Part shown: positions 19,990 through 28,415 of the stretch, one piece after another
Layout: the number at the start of each line of letters is the position of its first letter
Numbering within the stretch: position 1 is the stretch's first letter
From: Azonexus sp.
Lineage (GTDB): Bacteria; Pseudomonadota; Gammaproteobacteria; Burkholderiales; Rhodocyclaceae
Assembly (NCBI GenBank): GCA_031260295.1
Contig: JAIRKE010000028.1
Coordinates: forward strand, 124,001 to 188,000
Direction: 5' to 3'
DNA: 64,000 nt
The notes under the pieces: model-generated
Seen by the model: the letters and a program-made list of their open reading frames with translations, nothing else
What the model was told of the DNA's origin: nothing
Databases searched by the model: none
Program-made: the position numbers and the translations under genes

Positions 19990-20469
19990 TCAGGCAATCC
20001 TGATGGCATCGGTCGGACAGGGAGCAAGGCAGGCGCCACAGCCAGTGCAGCAACTGGCGTCTATTTCCGGCAGCGGGTTGCCGCCGATGCGGGGCGGAAA
20101 ACGGATGGCCCGCGCGGCGCAATAATCGCCGCAGACCCGGCACTCGATACCCCGAGCCGGCAGGCAGGCGGGGCCGACCCCCGCCGTGTACGGCCACGGC
20201 GCTTCGCCTTCGCGGCGGCGAAGCAGCGCCTGTGGCTGACAGGCGCTGACGCAGGCGGCGCAGAAGGTGCATTCGCCGCGTGCGAAGTCGATGGTCGGAT
20301 AACCGCCGTCGCCACTGACGATGATGCCTTGCGGGCAGGCCGGCAGGCAGTCGCGGCAGCGCGTGCAGTGGTCGATGAAGGCAGCTTCTGGCCGCGCCCA
20401 GGGTGGGCGCAACTCGGCCTTCGGCCGCGGCCGGCCGCGCAGGAATCCCCGGCGGGCGGCATCGACCAT
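19990..20469 (-). CDS. napF: Ferredoxin-type protein NapF
   Basis: Iron-sulfur protein of 159 residues associated with maturation of the periplasmic nitrate reductase NapA. It has an N-terminal twin-Arg-like segment RRGFLRGR and repeated cysteine clusters: CTRCRDCLPACPQG, CTFCAACVSACQPQA, a divergent ECRVCGDYC, and CTGCGACLAPCPTDA. It lies three bases after ccmI on the same strand, so it is probably expressed with the cytochrome c maturation genes. No other nap genes are in this window, so the nap link is from family similarity. Confidence 0.88.
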   Translation of the reverse strand: MVDAARRGFLRGRPRPKAELRPPWARPEAAFIDHCTRCRDCLPACPQGIIVSGDGGYPTIDFARGECTFCAACVSACQPQALLRRREGEAPWPYTAGVGPACLPARGIECRVCGDYCAARAIRFPPRIGGNPLPEIDASCCTGCGACLAPCPTDAIRIA

Positions 20470-20472
20470 GAT

Positions 20473-21324
20473 CTATTTACCTTGCTTCAGTTTGTCGATG
20501 CCGGCGCGCAGCATCTGGTCCAGCTCGGTACCGGGCTCGACCAGTGGCAGCAGAGCCTCCCAGTAGGCGATTGCCTGCTTGGTGTCGTTGGCCTGTATTG
20601 CAGCGGCACCGGCAAGGAACAGGCTATGCGCGTGCTTGGGATCGATCTTCAGGGCGCGCTCGACCAGTTCGCGCGGCTTGCCGGCCAAGCCCTGACCGCT
20701 GGCCATGGCGATCGTCTCGGCGTAGCTGGCCAACAGGTCGGGCTGGTCGTTGATGACTTTCTCGGCCTTGGCGTAAGCCTTGACGGCGTCGTCGTAACGG
20801 CCCAGCGCCTTGTAGGAGCGGGCCAGCATTAGCCAGCCCTGCATGTCGTCGGGGTTGCTCTGCATGCGTTCGGCCAGGCGGGCGACCATCTCGTCGATTT
20901 GCTCCGGGCTCATGTTGGCCTGGGCCGGCGCCGGTGCCGTGCGCGCCGGATCGAGCGCCGCCGGATTGCCGAGCAGGGCGTAGCCGAGCAGGGCGCCGAG
21001 CGGCAGCAGCACGGCCAGGGCGATTGCCGTCTTGCGGCTGGGGCCGGCCACGCTTGGTGCGATGCCGGGTTCGGCTGCCGGGGCGGTCTCTTCGAGCAGG
21101 CGGCGCTGCAATTCCTGGCGGGCCTGGTCGAAATCGGCGGCGGCCAGCGTGCCTTCCTGGCATTCACGTTCGAGGTCGGCCAGTTGGTCGCGGAAAATGG
21201 CCAGGTTGGCCGTCTGACGGTCGCCGCCCGCGGCCGCGCCGCGCCGGCCGAACCACAGCGGCAGGAACAGGAAGGCGCAGATGACCACGACGATCAGCGT
21301 CGCATACAGGATGAACGGCATCAT
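20473..21324 (-). CDS. ccmI: Cytochrome c maturation protein CcmI
   Basis: Apocytochrome c chaperone of the System I pathway, 283 residues. The N-terminus has two membrane helices flanking a cytoplasmic segment (ADLERECQEGTLAAADFDQAR), with the second helix at about 95-115 (KTAIALAVLLPLGALLGYAL). The C-terminal periplasmic part is a TPR domain (MQGWLMLARSYKALGRYDDA, then HAHSLFLAGAAAIQANDTKQ) that binds apocytochrome. The start overlaps the ccmH stop by four bases. It is the last ccm gene of the operon. Confidence 0.92.
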   Translation of the reverse strand: MMPFILYATLIVVVICAFLFLPLWFGRRGAAAGGDRQTANLAIFRDQLADLERECQEGTLAAADFDQARQELQRRLLEETAPAAEPGIAPSVAGPSRKTAIALAVLLPLGALLGYALLGNPAALDPARTAPAPAQANMSPEQIDEMVARLAERMQSNPDDMQGWLMLARSYKALGRYDDAVKAYAKAEKVINDQPDLLASYAETIAMASGQGLAGKPRELVERALKIDPKHAHSLFLAGAAAIQANDTKQAIAYWEALLPLVEPGTELDQMLRAGIDKLKQGK

Positions 21325-21809
21325 TTGTTATCGGGTTCCTTGAGCAGAGCTTCGAGGCGGCGGGCCTCCTCGGTCGACAGTGGCCGTTCGGTATCGCCGA
21401 CGCGGCCGGCACGTCGCCGCAGGTAGGCGAACAGAGCGCCCAGGCCGAGCAGCAGCAGAACCACCGGGCCGCCCCAGAGCAGTAGCGTGACCCCCTTGAC
21501 CGGTGGCCGGTAGAGCACGAAATCGCCGTAGCGGGCGACCATGAAATCGATGATCTCGTTGTCGGAACGGCCATCATGGATCATGCCGCGAATTTCGCGG
21601 CGCAGATCGACGGCCAGTTCGGCATTGGAGTCGGCGATCGTTTCGTTCTGGCAGACTAGGCAGCGCAGTTCCTTGGATAGAGCTTGCAAGCGCTTCTCGG
21701 CTACCGGGTCGGCGGCTACCGCGGCCTCCCAGGCCGACGACGCCTGAGCGCCGGTGGCTGCCAGGCAGAGCGCGAGCATTAGGGAAAAAGTCAAGGCGCG
21801 GGCGATCAT
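21321..21809 (-). CDS. ccmH: Cytochrome c maturation protein CcmH
   Basis: Thiol-disulfide component of System I that reduces apocytochrome CxxCH cysteines, 162 residues. It has a cleavable signal peptide (MIARALTFSLMLALCLAATG), the redox motif LRCLVCQ near residues 48-54, and a C-terminal membrane helix near 105-125. The start at 21809 overlaps the ccmG stop in an ATGA arrangement, and the stop overlaps the ccmI start in the same way. This is the short CcmH form; the TPR part is encoded separately as CcmI. Confidence 0.94.
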   Translation of the reverse strand: MIARALTFSLMLALCLAATGAQASSAWEAAVAADPVAEKRLQALSKELRCLVCQNETIADSNAELAVDLRREIRGMIHDGRSDNEIIDFMVARYGDFVLYRPPVKGVTLLLWGGPVVLLLLGLGALFAYLRRRAGRVGDTERPLSTEEARRLEALLKEPDNK

Positions 21810-22390
21810 TTGCTCAACTCCGCCAGCAGGGGCAGGATTTTCTTGGTCAGCACGTCGGGGGTGATCGGCCCGGTGTGCTTCATGCGGATGATCCCGTCCT
21901 TGTCGATGACGTAGGTTTCCGGCACGCCGTAGACGCCGAAATCGATGCCGACACGGCCGTCGATGTCCATCGCCGTCAGCCGGTACGGGTCGCCGTGGTC
22001 GCGCAGCCAGCCGGTGGCGCGCTGCAGCGCCAGCTTCTTTTCCTCGTCGGCGGGCAGCTTGCTCATATCGAATTCGCCGTCGCCACGCACTTCCTTGTAG
22101 TTGAGGCCGATCAGCGGCACATCTAGCTTTTTCGAGAACTCGACCAGGAGCGGGTGCTCCTGGCGGCAGGAAACGCACCACGAGGCCCAGACGTTGAGCA
22201 GCCAGGGCTTGCCGCGCAGTTCCTCGGGACCGAAAGTCTTGTCCGGATCGGCCAGCAGCGCCAGGCGGAAGGCCGGCACCGGCTTGCCGACCAGCGGCGA
22301 CGGAATGTCACGCGGGTTGAGGCCGAGGCCGACGGCGAGCAGGACGACGAGGGCGGCGAAAGCGCCGAGTATCCAGTAGTAGCGATTCAT
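21806..22390 (-). CDS. ccmG: Thiol:disulfide interchange protein CcmG/DsbE
   Basis: Membrane-anchored thioredoxin-like protein of 194 residues that passes reducing power to CcmH or apocytochrome. It starts with one membrane helix (about 5-25), followed by a periplasmic thioredoxin domain with the active site WASWCVSC and the cis-Pro loop GVPETYVID. Family length is about 180-195. The start at 22390 overlaps the ccmF stop by four bases. Confidence 0.94.
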   Translation of the reverse strand: MNRYYWILGAFAALVVLLAVGLGLNPRDIPSPLVGKPVPAFRLALLADPDKTFGPEELRGKPWLLNVWASWCVSCRQEHPLLVEFSKKLDVPLIGLNYKEVRGDGEFDMSKLPADEEKKLALQRATGWLRDHGDPYRLTAMDIDGRVGIDFGVYGVPETYVIDKDGIIRMKHTGPITPDVLTKKILPLLAELSK

Positions 22391-24375
22391 GCGGTTTGGC
22401 TTCCGGCAGGCAGGGTGGCGGCGCTTCGCGCCTTCAGGCGATAACGGCGGTCGAGCATGGCGAGCAGACCGCCGAGCGACATTAGCAGGCAGCCGCCCCA
22501 GATCCAGTCGACGAAGGGCTTGTAATAGACGCGCACGGCCCAGGCGCCTTCCGGCTGGTCGCGGTCGATCGGCTCGCCGAGCGAGACATAGACGTCGCGC
22601 CACAGGCCGGCGTCGATCGAGGCTTCGGTCATCGGCATCGCCGAGGAGAAGTAGTTGCGTTTTTCCGGCGTCATCCGGCGCAGGAAACGGCCGTCTTGGC
22701 TCAGATCGAACAGGCCCTGGGCGGCGATGTAGTTGGGCCCCTTGACCTCATGGATGCCGACGAAGGTGAAGGTGTAACCGGAGACGGTGACCGATTCGCC
22801 GGCTTCCATCTTGACGTCCTTCTCCTCTTCGAAGCTTGAGACCATGGAGACGCCGACGACGAAGACTGCGACACCGAGATGGGCCAGGTGCATGCCGACG
22901 AAACTGCGCGGCTGGCGCAGCGCGGCGCGGATGAAGGAAGCCTCGCCACGGGTCCGGCGCACGCGGTCGACGAAGTTGATGACAACGGTAGCGGCGATCC
23001 AGGCGGCCAGCAGCAGGCCGAGGGCGGTCAGCGGGCTCCAGTGGCCGTAGAGCAGCGGCACAGCGATGGCAACGATGGCACCGACGGCGAAGGCCCAGCG
23101 CACGGTGCGTAGGATCTCGGGTAGCGAGGCTTCCTTCCAGCGAGCGAACGGGCCAAGGCCGATCAAGAACAGTACCGGAGCCATGACCGGCACGAACACC
23201 GCATTGAAATAGGGCGGACCGACCGAGATCTTGCCGATGCCCAGCGCATCGACCAGCAGCGGATAGAGCGTGCCGAGCAGCACCGTGGCGCAGGCGACGA
23301 TCAGCAGCACATTGTTGGTGAGCAGCATCGATTCGCGGGAAATCAGGCCGAAGCGCCCGCCCAGGCCGACGCTCGGCGCCCGCCAGGCAAACAGGGCCAG
23401 CGACGAGCCGATGACGACGATCAGGAAGATCAGGATGAAAATGCCGCGCGTCGGATCGGTGGCGAAGGCATGCACCGAGGTCAGCACACCGGAGCGGACC
23501 AGGAAAGTGCCGAGCAGCGACAGAGAGAAGGCCGAGATGGCCAGCAGCACGGTCCAGTTCTTGAAGCTGCCGCGCTTTTCGGTGACCGCCAGCGAGTGAA
23601 TCAGTGCTGTACCGACCAGCCAGGGCATGAACGAGGCATTCTCGACCGGATCCCAAAACCACCAGCCGCCCCAGCCCAGTTCGTAGTAGGCCCACCACGA
23701 ACCCATGGCGATACCCAGCGTCAGGAAGATCCAGGCGGCCGTCGTCCACGGCCGCGACCAGCGCGCCCAGGCGGCGTCGAGCTGGCCGGACAGCAGTGCG
23801 GCGATGGCGAAGGCGAAGGCCACCGAAAAGCCGACATAACCCATGTACAGCAGCGGCGGGTGGATGATCAGGCCCGGGTCCTGGAGCAGCGGGTTGAGGT
23901 CGCGCCCTTCAGCGACGCCCGGCAGCAGGCGATCGAATGGGTTGGAGGTGAACAGGATGAAGAGCAGGAAACCGAAGGCGACCAGGCCGAGCGTGCCGAG
24001 CACGCGGGCGACCATGATGTCCGGCAACTGGCGCGACAGCAACGCGACGGCGAAGGCCCAGCCGGCCAGCATCAGCATCCACAACAGCAGTGAACCCTCG
24101 TGGCCGCCCCAGACGGCGGCGACGCGGTAGGCCATTGGCAGCAGCGAGTTGGAGTGCTGCGCCACATAGACGACGGAGAAATCATTGGCGACGAAGGCCT
24201 GCGTCAGGCAGGCGAAGGAGAAGGCAACCAACAGTGCCATGGCACCGGCGGCCGGGCGGGCCAGGGCGATCCAGGCCGGCTGCCGGCGGTGGGCGCCGAT
24301 CAGCGGCAGCGTGCCGAGCACCAGCGCGACCAGTGCGGCGAGGATGAGGGCGAAGTGGCCGAGTTCAGGAATCAT
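22387..24375 (-). CDS. ccmF: Heme lyase subunit CcmF
   Basis: Large inner-membrane protein of 662 residues that, with CcmH and CcmI, attaches heme to apocytochrome c. About 15 hydrophobic segments are visible. The heme-handling WWD motif reads GWGGWWFWDPVENASFMPWL in the middle of the protein. The start is set at the ATG on 24375, giving MIPELGHFALIL; the frame remains open further upstream into ccmE, but that sequence is antiparallel to nothing in the family. It begins two bases after ccmE ends. Confidence 0.96.
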   Translation of the reverse strand: MIPELGHFALILAALVALVLGTLPLIGAHRRQPAWIALARPAAGAMALLVAFSFACLTQAFVANDFSVVYVAQHSNSLLPMAYRVAAVWGGHEGSLLLWMLMLAGWAFAVALLSRQLPDIMVARVLGTLGLVAFGFLLFILFTSNPFDRLLPGVAEGRDLNPLLQDPGLIIHPPLLYMGYVGFSVAFAFAIAALLSGQLDAAWARWSRPWTTAAWIFLTLGIAMGSWWAYYELGWGGWWFWDPVENASFMPWLVGTALIHSLAVTEKRGSFKNWTVLLAISAFSLSLLGTFLVRSGVLTSVHAFATDPTRGIFILIFLIVVIGSSLALFAWRAPSVGLGGRFGLISRESMLLTNNVLLIVACATVLLGTLYPLLVDALGIGKISVGPPYFNAVFVPVMAPVLFLIGLGPFARWKEASLPEILRTVRWAFAVGAIVAIAVPLLYGHWSPLTALGLLLAAWIAATVVINFVDRVRRTRGEASFIRAALRQPRSFVGMHLAHLGVAVFVVGVSMVSSFEEEKDVKMEAGESVTVSGYTFTFVGIHEVKGPNYIAAQGLFDLSQDGRFLRRMTPEKRNYFSSAMPMTEASIDAGLWRDVYVSLGEPIDRDQPEGAWAVRVYYKPFVDWIWGGCLLMSLGGLLAMLDRRYRLKARSAATLPAGSQTA

Positions 24376-24377
24376 GC

Positions 24378-24875
24378 TTAGTAGCTCGCTTGCGGGGTGG
24401 AAGCCGAGGCCGTGCCGGCCGCGTCCTCGGCGGCCTTCTTCTCGGCGGCCCGGGCATGGGCGTCGCCGACGGCCTTGGCGGCTTCCGGTGGCATGTAGTT
24501 CTCGTCGTGCTTGGCTAACACCTCGGTCGCGGCAAAGCTGCCGTCGGCAGTCAGCTTGCCTTGGGCGACGACGCCTTTGCCTTCCTTGAACAGGTCGGGA
24601 AGGATGCCTTTGTAATGGACGGTGATGTCCTGCTCGGTATCGGTGACGATGAAGGCGACGGTGACGCCGTCGGCCTGGCGGGCGACGCTGCCTTCCTTGA
24701 CCACGCCGCCGATGCGGAACAGCTTGTCGGCCGGCGCCTTGCCGGCGGCGACGTCGGTCGGCGAGATGTACAGCGCGATGTTGCTGTTCAAGGCGTTCAG
24801 CACCAGGGCGGCGATGATGCCGACGATGGCCAGGGCGCCGGCGATCAGCGCCAGTTTTTTGTGACGGGACTTCAT
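24378..24875 (-). CDS. ccmE: Heme chaperone CcmE
   Basis: Periplasmic heme chaperone of 165 residues. An N-terminal membrane anchor (about 7-29) is followed by a beta-barrel domain. The heme-binding segment [12 protein letters not shown] carries the His that binds heme covalently and the Tyr that acts as an axial ligand. The C-terminal tail is Ala- and Lys-rich. The start overlaps the ccmD stop by four bases. Confidence 0.95.
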   Translation of the reverse strand: MKSRHKKLALIAGALAIVGIIAALVLNALNSNIALYISPTDVAAGKAPADKLFRIGGVVKEGSVARQADGVTVAFIVTDTEQDITVHYKGILPDLFKEGKGVVAQGKLTADGSFAATEVLAKHDENYMPPEAAKAVGDAHARAAEKKAAEDAAGTASASTPQASY

Positions 24876-25072
24876 GCGGCGGGGCTCCGATTTTCAGCCC
24901 GGGCATCGGCGCGCAACTGGCGCTTCAGGCGGGCGATGGTGTTTTTGCGCTGGCGGGCGACGAGGATCGGTTCGATAGTCATGACCAAGGCGGTGACGCC
25001 GAACGATCCCCAGACGTAGAAGCCGTAGCCACCCATGGCGAGAAAATCGCCGACACTGTTCCAGTAGATCAT
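24872..25072 (-). CDS. ccmD: Heme exporter protein CcmD
   Basis: Small membrane protein of 66 residues with one transmembrane helix ([20 protein letters not shown], about 14-33) and a basic C-terminal tail. CcmD helps release holo-CcmE from the CcmABC complex. It begins at the ATG on 25072, overlapping the ccmC stop by four bases, and its stop overlaps ccmE. The call relies on position, size and the FYVW-type family pattern. Confidence 0.9.
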   Translation of the reverse strand: MIYWNSVGDFLAMGGYGFYVWGSFGVTALVMTIEPILVARQRKNTIARLKRQLRADARAENRSPAA

Positions 25073-25815
25073 GCTTGTTTTCCGGCCAGTTCCGCCCGCG
25101 CCCAGTCGGCATGCCGCTCGCGTTCGAGCATGATGGTACGCACGCGGGCCAGGGCGATGGCGATTGAATACATCCAGAAGCACAGCGCCATCAACAGCAT
25201 GCCCCAGAGCATGGTGACGGCCATCGATGATTTGGCCAGGTTGACGCTCGATCCCTGGTGCAGCGTGTTCCACCACTGCACCGAGAAGTAGATGATCGGG
25301 ATGTTGACCACGCCGACCAGCAGTAGCAGGGCGCCGGCCTTGTCGGCGCGGCGCACGTCGTCGATGGCGGCGGTCAGCGCCAGGTAGCCGATGTACAGGA
25401 AGAGCAGGATCAGCTCCGAAGTCAGCCGGGCATCCCAGACCCACCATGTGCCCCACATCGGCTTGCCCCACAGCGCCCCGGTCCACAGCGACAGGAAAGC
25501 CATTAGCGCACCGGTCGGCGCCAGCGCCTGGGTCATCATGCCCGACAGGCGGGTGTTGAAAGCCAGGCCGATGGCTGCCCAGAAGGCCATGACCAGGTAG
25601 ATGAACATCGACATCCAGGAGGCCGGGACGTGGATGAAAATGATCCGGTAGCCCTCGCCCTGCTGGAAGTCGGTGGGCGCCACCAGCATGCCGAGCCACA
25701 GCCCGGCCGCGCCGAAGACGACGGCGGCGGCGGCGAACCACGGAATCATCTTGCCGGCCAGGGGGTAGAAGGTCGCCGGCGAGGCGAAGCGGTAGAGATT
25801 GAAGCGGTCTTTCAT
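25069..25815 (-). CDS. ccmC: Heme handling protein CcmC
   Basis: Inner-membrane protein of 248 residues that loads heme onto CcmE. It has six hydrophobic segments and the WWD motif WGTWWVWDARLTSELILLF. The start at 25815 overlaps the ccmB stop. It carries the conserved His-containing segments IFIHVPASWMS and WNTLHQGSS, which provide the two external heme ligands in the family. Confidence 0.95.
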   Translation of the reverse strand: MKDRFNLYRFASPATFYPLAGKMIPWFAAAAVVFGAAGLWLGMLVAPTDFQQGEGYRIIFIHVPASWMSMFIYLVMAFWAAIGLAFNTRLSGMMTQALAPTGALMAFLSLWTGALWGKPMWGTWWVWDARLTSELILLFLYIGYLALTAAIDDVRRADKAGALLLLVGVVNIPIIYFSVQWWNTLHQGSSVNLAKSSMAVTMLWGMLLMALCFWMYSIAIALARVRTIMLERERHADWARAELAGKQA

Positions 25816-26480
25816 TCGAGGGCGATCTTCAGGGCGGCGGCCGACGCCCAGGGGGCGAAGCCGAGTGAGGCAAAAGTCAGGGCGGCGAGCAGTGAAAGGT
25901 GTCCTTCCCCCCCGAGACCGGATACCGTGGCATCGACCGCTCCAGCGCCGAATATTAACACCGGGATGTACAGCGGCAGTACCAGCAGCGACAGTAGCAC
26001 GCCGCCGCCGCGCAGACCCAGGGTCAGCGCCGCACCGATGGCGCCGATGCCGGACAGGGCTGGTGTGCCGAGCAGGATGGTGCCGGTCAGCACAATCAAC
26101 GCCTCGGCGGAGAGATCGAACTGCACGCCGAGCACTGGCGCGATCAGGGCCAGCGGCAGGCCGGAACATAGCCAGTGAGCGATCACTTTGCCGGTAACGA
26201 TCAGACCAAGCGGATGCGGCGCCAGTGCCAGTTGTTCCAGCGTGCCGTCGCGGTAGTCGTCGGCGAACAGGCGCGGCAGCGACAGCATGGTCGCCAGCAG
26301 CGCTGCTACCCACAGCACGCCGGGGGCGAGGGTGCGCAGCAGGTCAGGCTCGGGTCCGACACCGAGCGGAAACAGGCTGACCACGATGATGAAGAAGAAC
26401 AGTGCCGAAACGATGTCGGCCTGCCGCCGCATGGCCAGTTTGAGATCGCGGCCGACCACTGCCAGAATGATCTTGAACAT
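25812..26480 (-). CDS. ccmB: Heme exporter membrane subunit CcmB
   Basis: ABC-type membrane subunit of 222 residues that partners CcmA in the CcmABCD release complex. About six transmembrane segments are visible, including ADIVSALFFFIIVVSLFPLG. The FADDYRDGTLEQLALAPHPL segment is typical of the family. The ATG at 26480 is chosen; the open frame upstream to 26531 enters the ccmA region. Thirteen bases separate it from ccmA, the loosest junction in the ccm run. Confidence 0.94.
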   Translation of the reverse strand: MFKIILAVVGRDLKLAMRRQADIVSALFFFIIVVSLFPLGVGPEPDLLRTLAPGVLWVAALLATMLSLPRLFADDYRDGTLEQLALAPHPLGLIVTGKVIAHWLCSGLPLALIAPVLGVQFDLSAEALIVLTGTILLGTPALSGIGAIGAALTLGLRGGGVLLSLLVLPLYIPVLIFGAGAVDATVSGLGGEGHLSLLAALTFASLGFAPWASAAALKIALE

Positions 26481-26493
26481 CAGCGCATCACTC

Positions 26494-27108
26494 TCAACCG
26501 AGCCGCAGTTCGCGCACGGTACCGGCGGCAATGCTGACCGGCTGGTGGGTGGTCATCACCGCTAAGCCGCCGCGTTGCAGGTGGCCGGAAATGAGGCCGG
26601 CCAACCAGTCCACGGCGGCGATGTCGAGGGCGACGAAAGGTTCGTCGAGAATCCACAGCGGCCGCTTTTCCTTGACCAAGCGGGCCAGTGCGACGCGCCG
26701 CTTTTGCCCTTGCGACAGGTACTTGCAGGCGAGATCTTCGCGGCCGGCGAGGCCGACCTGCTCCAAGGCGTCGATGGCGTCGTCCTCGCTCAAGTCTTCA
26801 TCGGCCAAACGGGCGGCGGCGAGCAGGTTCTCGAGTGGCGTCAATTCTTCCTTGATGGCGTTGAGGTGGCCGAGATAACAGAGATCGGCGCGGTAGTCGT
26901 CGGCCAGCTTGCGGATCGGCTGGCCGTGCCAGCGGATTTCGCCGTGCTCCGGCGGCAGCAGGCCGAGCAGCATACGCAGCAGGCTGGTTTTCCCCGAGCC
27001 ATTCCGGCCTTGCAAGTAGAGCAGTTCTCCCGCCGCCAGCCGAAAGCCGAGGCCTGCGAACAGGCGGCGCTCGCCGCGCACGCATTCCAGATTGTCAGCT
27101 TCGAGCAT
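26494..27108 (-). CDS. ccmA: Heme exporter ATP-binding subunit CcmA
   Basis: ABC ATPase of 204 residues and the first gene of the ccm operon. It has Walker A GRNGSGKTS near 35-43, the signature LSQGQKRRVALARL near 125-138, and Walker B LWILDEPFVALD. It uses ATP to release heme-loaded CcmE from CcmC. The promoter should lie in the 90 bases up to the peroxidase terminator; an AT-rich stretch near 27110-27190 is the likely place, but I cannot define the boxes. Confidence 0.95.
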   Translation of the reverse strand: MLEADNLECVRGERRLFAGLGFRLAAGELLYLQGRNGSGKTSLLRMLLGLLPPEHGEIRWHGQPIRKLADDYRADLCYLGHLNAIKEELTPLENLLAAARLADEDLSEDDAIDALEQVGLAGREDLACKYLSQGQKRRVALARLVKEKRPLWILDEPFVALDIAAVDWLAGLISGHLQRGGLAVMTTHQPVSIAAGTVRELRLG

Positions 27109-27192
27109 CAGGGGAAAAACCGTAGAGAATCAACGACGAATTATGGACGCGCAAGTCTAACGGCAGATTAGCCTGGATCAAACAAATGCAAG

Positions 27193-27220
27193 CCAAAAAA
27201 ACGGGGGCTGGCGCCCCCGT
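27193..27220 (-). terminator. Terminator of the cytochrome c peroxidase gene
   Basis: On the minus strand, an eight-base stem ACGGGGGC/GCCCCCGT with a four-base loop (27201-27208 with 27213-27220) is followed by a run of seven T. It ends the peroxidase transcript before ccmA. Confidence 0.88.
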
Positions 27221-27241
27221 CTGTTCTGCATGATTCGCCGC

Positions 27242-28240
27242 TTATTTGGCGAACGGGGTCGGCCGCGGCGTCGAGTCGGAGGACGGCGGCAGGATCGGCA
27301 GGATGAGGTTCGGCTGATCGCCGGTCAGCGTCTTCAGGAAGGCGACGATCTTGGCGTTCTCTTCCTTGGTGAACTTCTTGCCCAACTGCAGGCGGCCCAT
27401 CGTGTCGACGGCCTCGGTCAGGGTGTTGGCGGCGCCGTCGTGGAAGTACGGATAGGTCAGTTCGACGTTGCGCAGCGTCGGCACCTTGAAGTTGAAGCGG
27501 TCGGCGTCCTGGCCGGTTACCGCCGAGCGGCCCTCGGCCGCGACACTGGACTTGTACGGCTCGACCAGGCCCATCTTCTGGAAGGAATTGCCGCCGACGG
27601 CCGCGCCGTTATGGCAGGCGACGCAGCCGCTATCCTTGAACAGCGCGTAGCCTTCGAGTTCGGTCTTGGTCAGGGCGTCGTGCTTGCCGAGCAGCCACTG
27701 GTCGAAACGCGAGTTGGGGGTGACCAGGGTTTTCTCGAATTCAGCAATGGCGGCGGTGACCTGTTCGATGTCGATCTTGTCCTTGCCGAAAACCAGCTTG
27801 AATTCGCGGACGTAGGCCGGAATCGATTCGAGCACGCCGATCGCCAGCGTGTGCGTGAAGGCCATTTCGCCCGGGTTGGCGATCGGGCCGCCGGCCTGTG
27901 CCTTGAGGTCACCGGCACGGCCATCCCAGAACTGGGCGAGGTTGAGGCTGGAGTTGAGCACGGTCGGGGCGTTGATCGGGCCCTGCTGCCACTGGTCGCC
28001 GATCGAGCTCGGGATGTTGTCGGTGCCGCCCATCGACAGGTTGTGGCAGGAGTTGCAGGAAATGAAGCCGGACTTGGACAGGCGCGGATCGAAATAAAGC
28101 TTCTTGCCCAGTTCGACCATGCCCAGGTCGATATTGACCGCCCGCTGGATTGGCTGGATCGGCTCATCTGCGGCCGGGGTCTGCGCGAGGGCAAGGCCGG
28201 ACAGCATGACGATGGCCGCCGAGATAATGGTACGTTTCAT
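27242..28240 (-). CDS. ccp: Cytochrome c peroxidase (di-heme)
   Basis: Periplasmic di-heme peroxidase of 332 residues that reduces hydrogen peroxide with electrons from small cytochromes or quinol. A signal peptide (MKRTIISAAIVMLSGLALAQ) is followed by two heme sites, CNSCH and CVACH. The peroxidase segments GPINAPTVLNSSLNLAQFWDG and FKVPTLRNVELTYPYFHDGA are clear. Hemes are attached by the adjacent ccm operon. It is divergent from oxyR, and an OxyR-like site lies between them, so peroxide induction is likely. Confidence 0.95.
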   Translation of the reverse strand: MKRTIISAAIVMLSGLALAQTPAADEPIQPIQRAVNIDLGMVELGKKLYFDPRLSKSGFISCNSCHNLSMGGTDNIPSSIGDQWQQGPINAPTVLNSSLNLAQFWDGRAGDLKAQAGGPIANPGEMAFTHTLAIGVLESIPAYVREFKLVFGKDKIDIEQVTAAIAEFEKTLVTPNSRFDQWLLGKHDALTKTELEGYALFKDSGCVACHNGAAVGGNSFQKMGLVEPYKSSVAAEGRSAVTGQDADRFNFKVPTLRNVELTYPYFHDGAANTLTEAVDTMGRLQLGKKFTKEENAKIVAFLKTLTGDQPNLILPILPPSSDSTPRPTPFAK

Positions 28241-28339
28241 TGAGTTGACTCCCTGATGTGGAAAATTTGTTCGGCCCATTGTCGCCGTGGCGGCTATGGT
28301 AGCATCGATCCAAGTCAATGATTTCAATGTGTTTTTATA

Positions 28340-28365
28340 ATAGCAACTATAGTTTTGCCCTATAG
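28340..28365. promoter_or_regulatory. Candidate OxyR site between ccp and oxyR
   Basis: ATAG at 28349-28352, seven bases, then CTAT at 28360-28363 matches one ATAG-N7-CTAT unit of the OxyR consensus. Two CTATAG copies (28347-28352 and 28360-28365) are 13 bases apart, and another ATAG lies at 28340-28343. The outer half sites are weak. Position in the ccp-oxyR divergent region supports the call. Confidence 0.55.
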
Positions 28366-28415
28366 TCCGACCATCGGCTGGCGCACCGGCCGGACACGCC
28401 AAAGGAGTGAACCAT

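Noticed and set aside
21810-22181. Upstream extension of ccmH through ccmG
   Set aside because: It is an alternative frame of ccmG. A signal peptide begins at the ATG on 21809, which defines the real start.
20473-27108. Cytochrome c maturation cluster as a novel system
   Set aside because: It is a complete, standard System I set with normal gene lengths and order.
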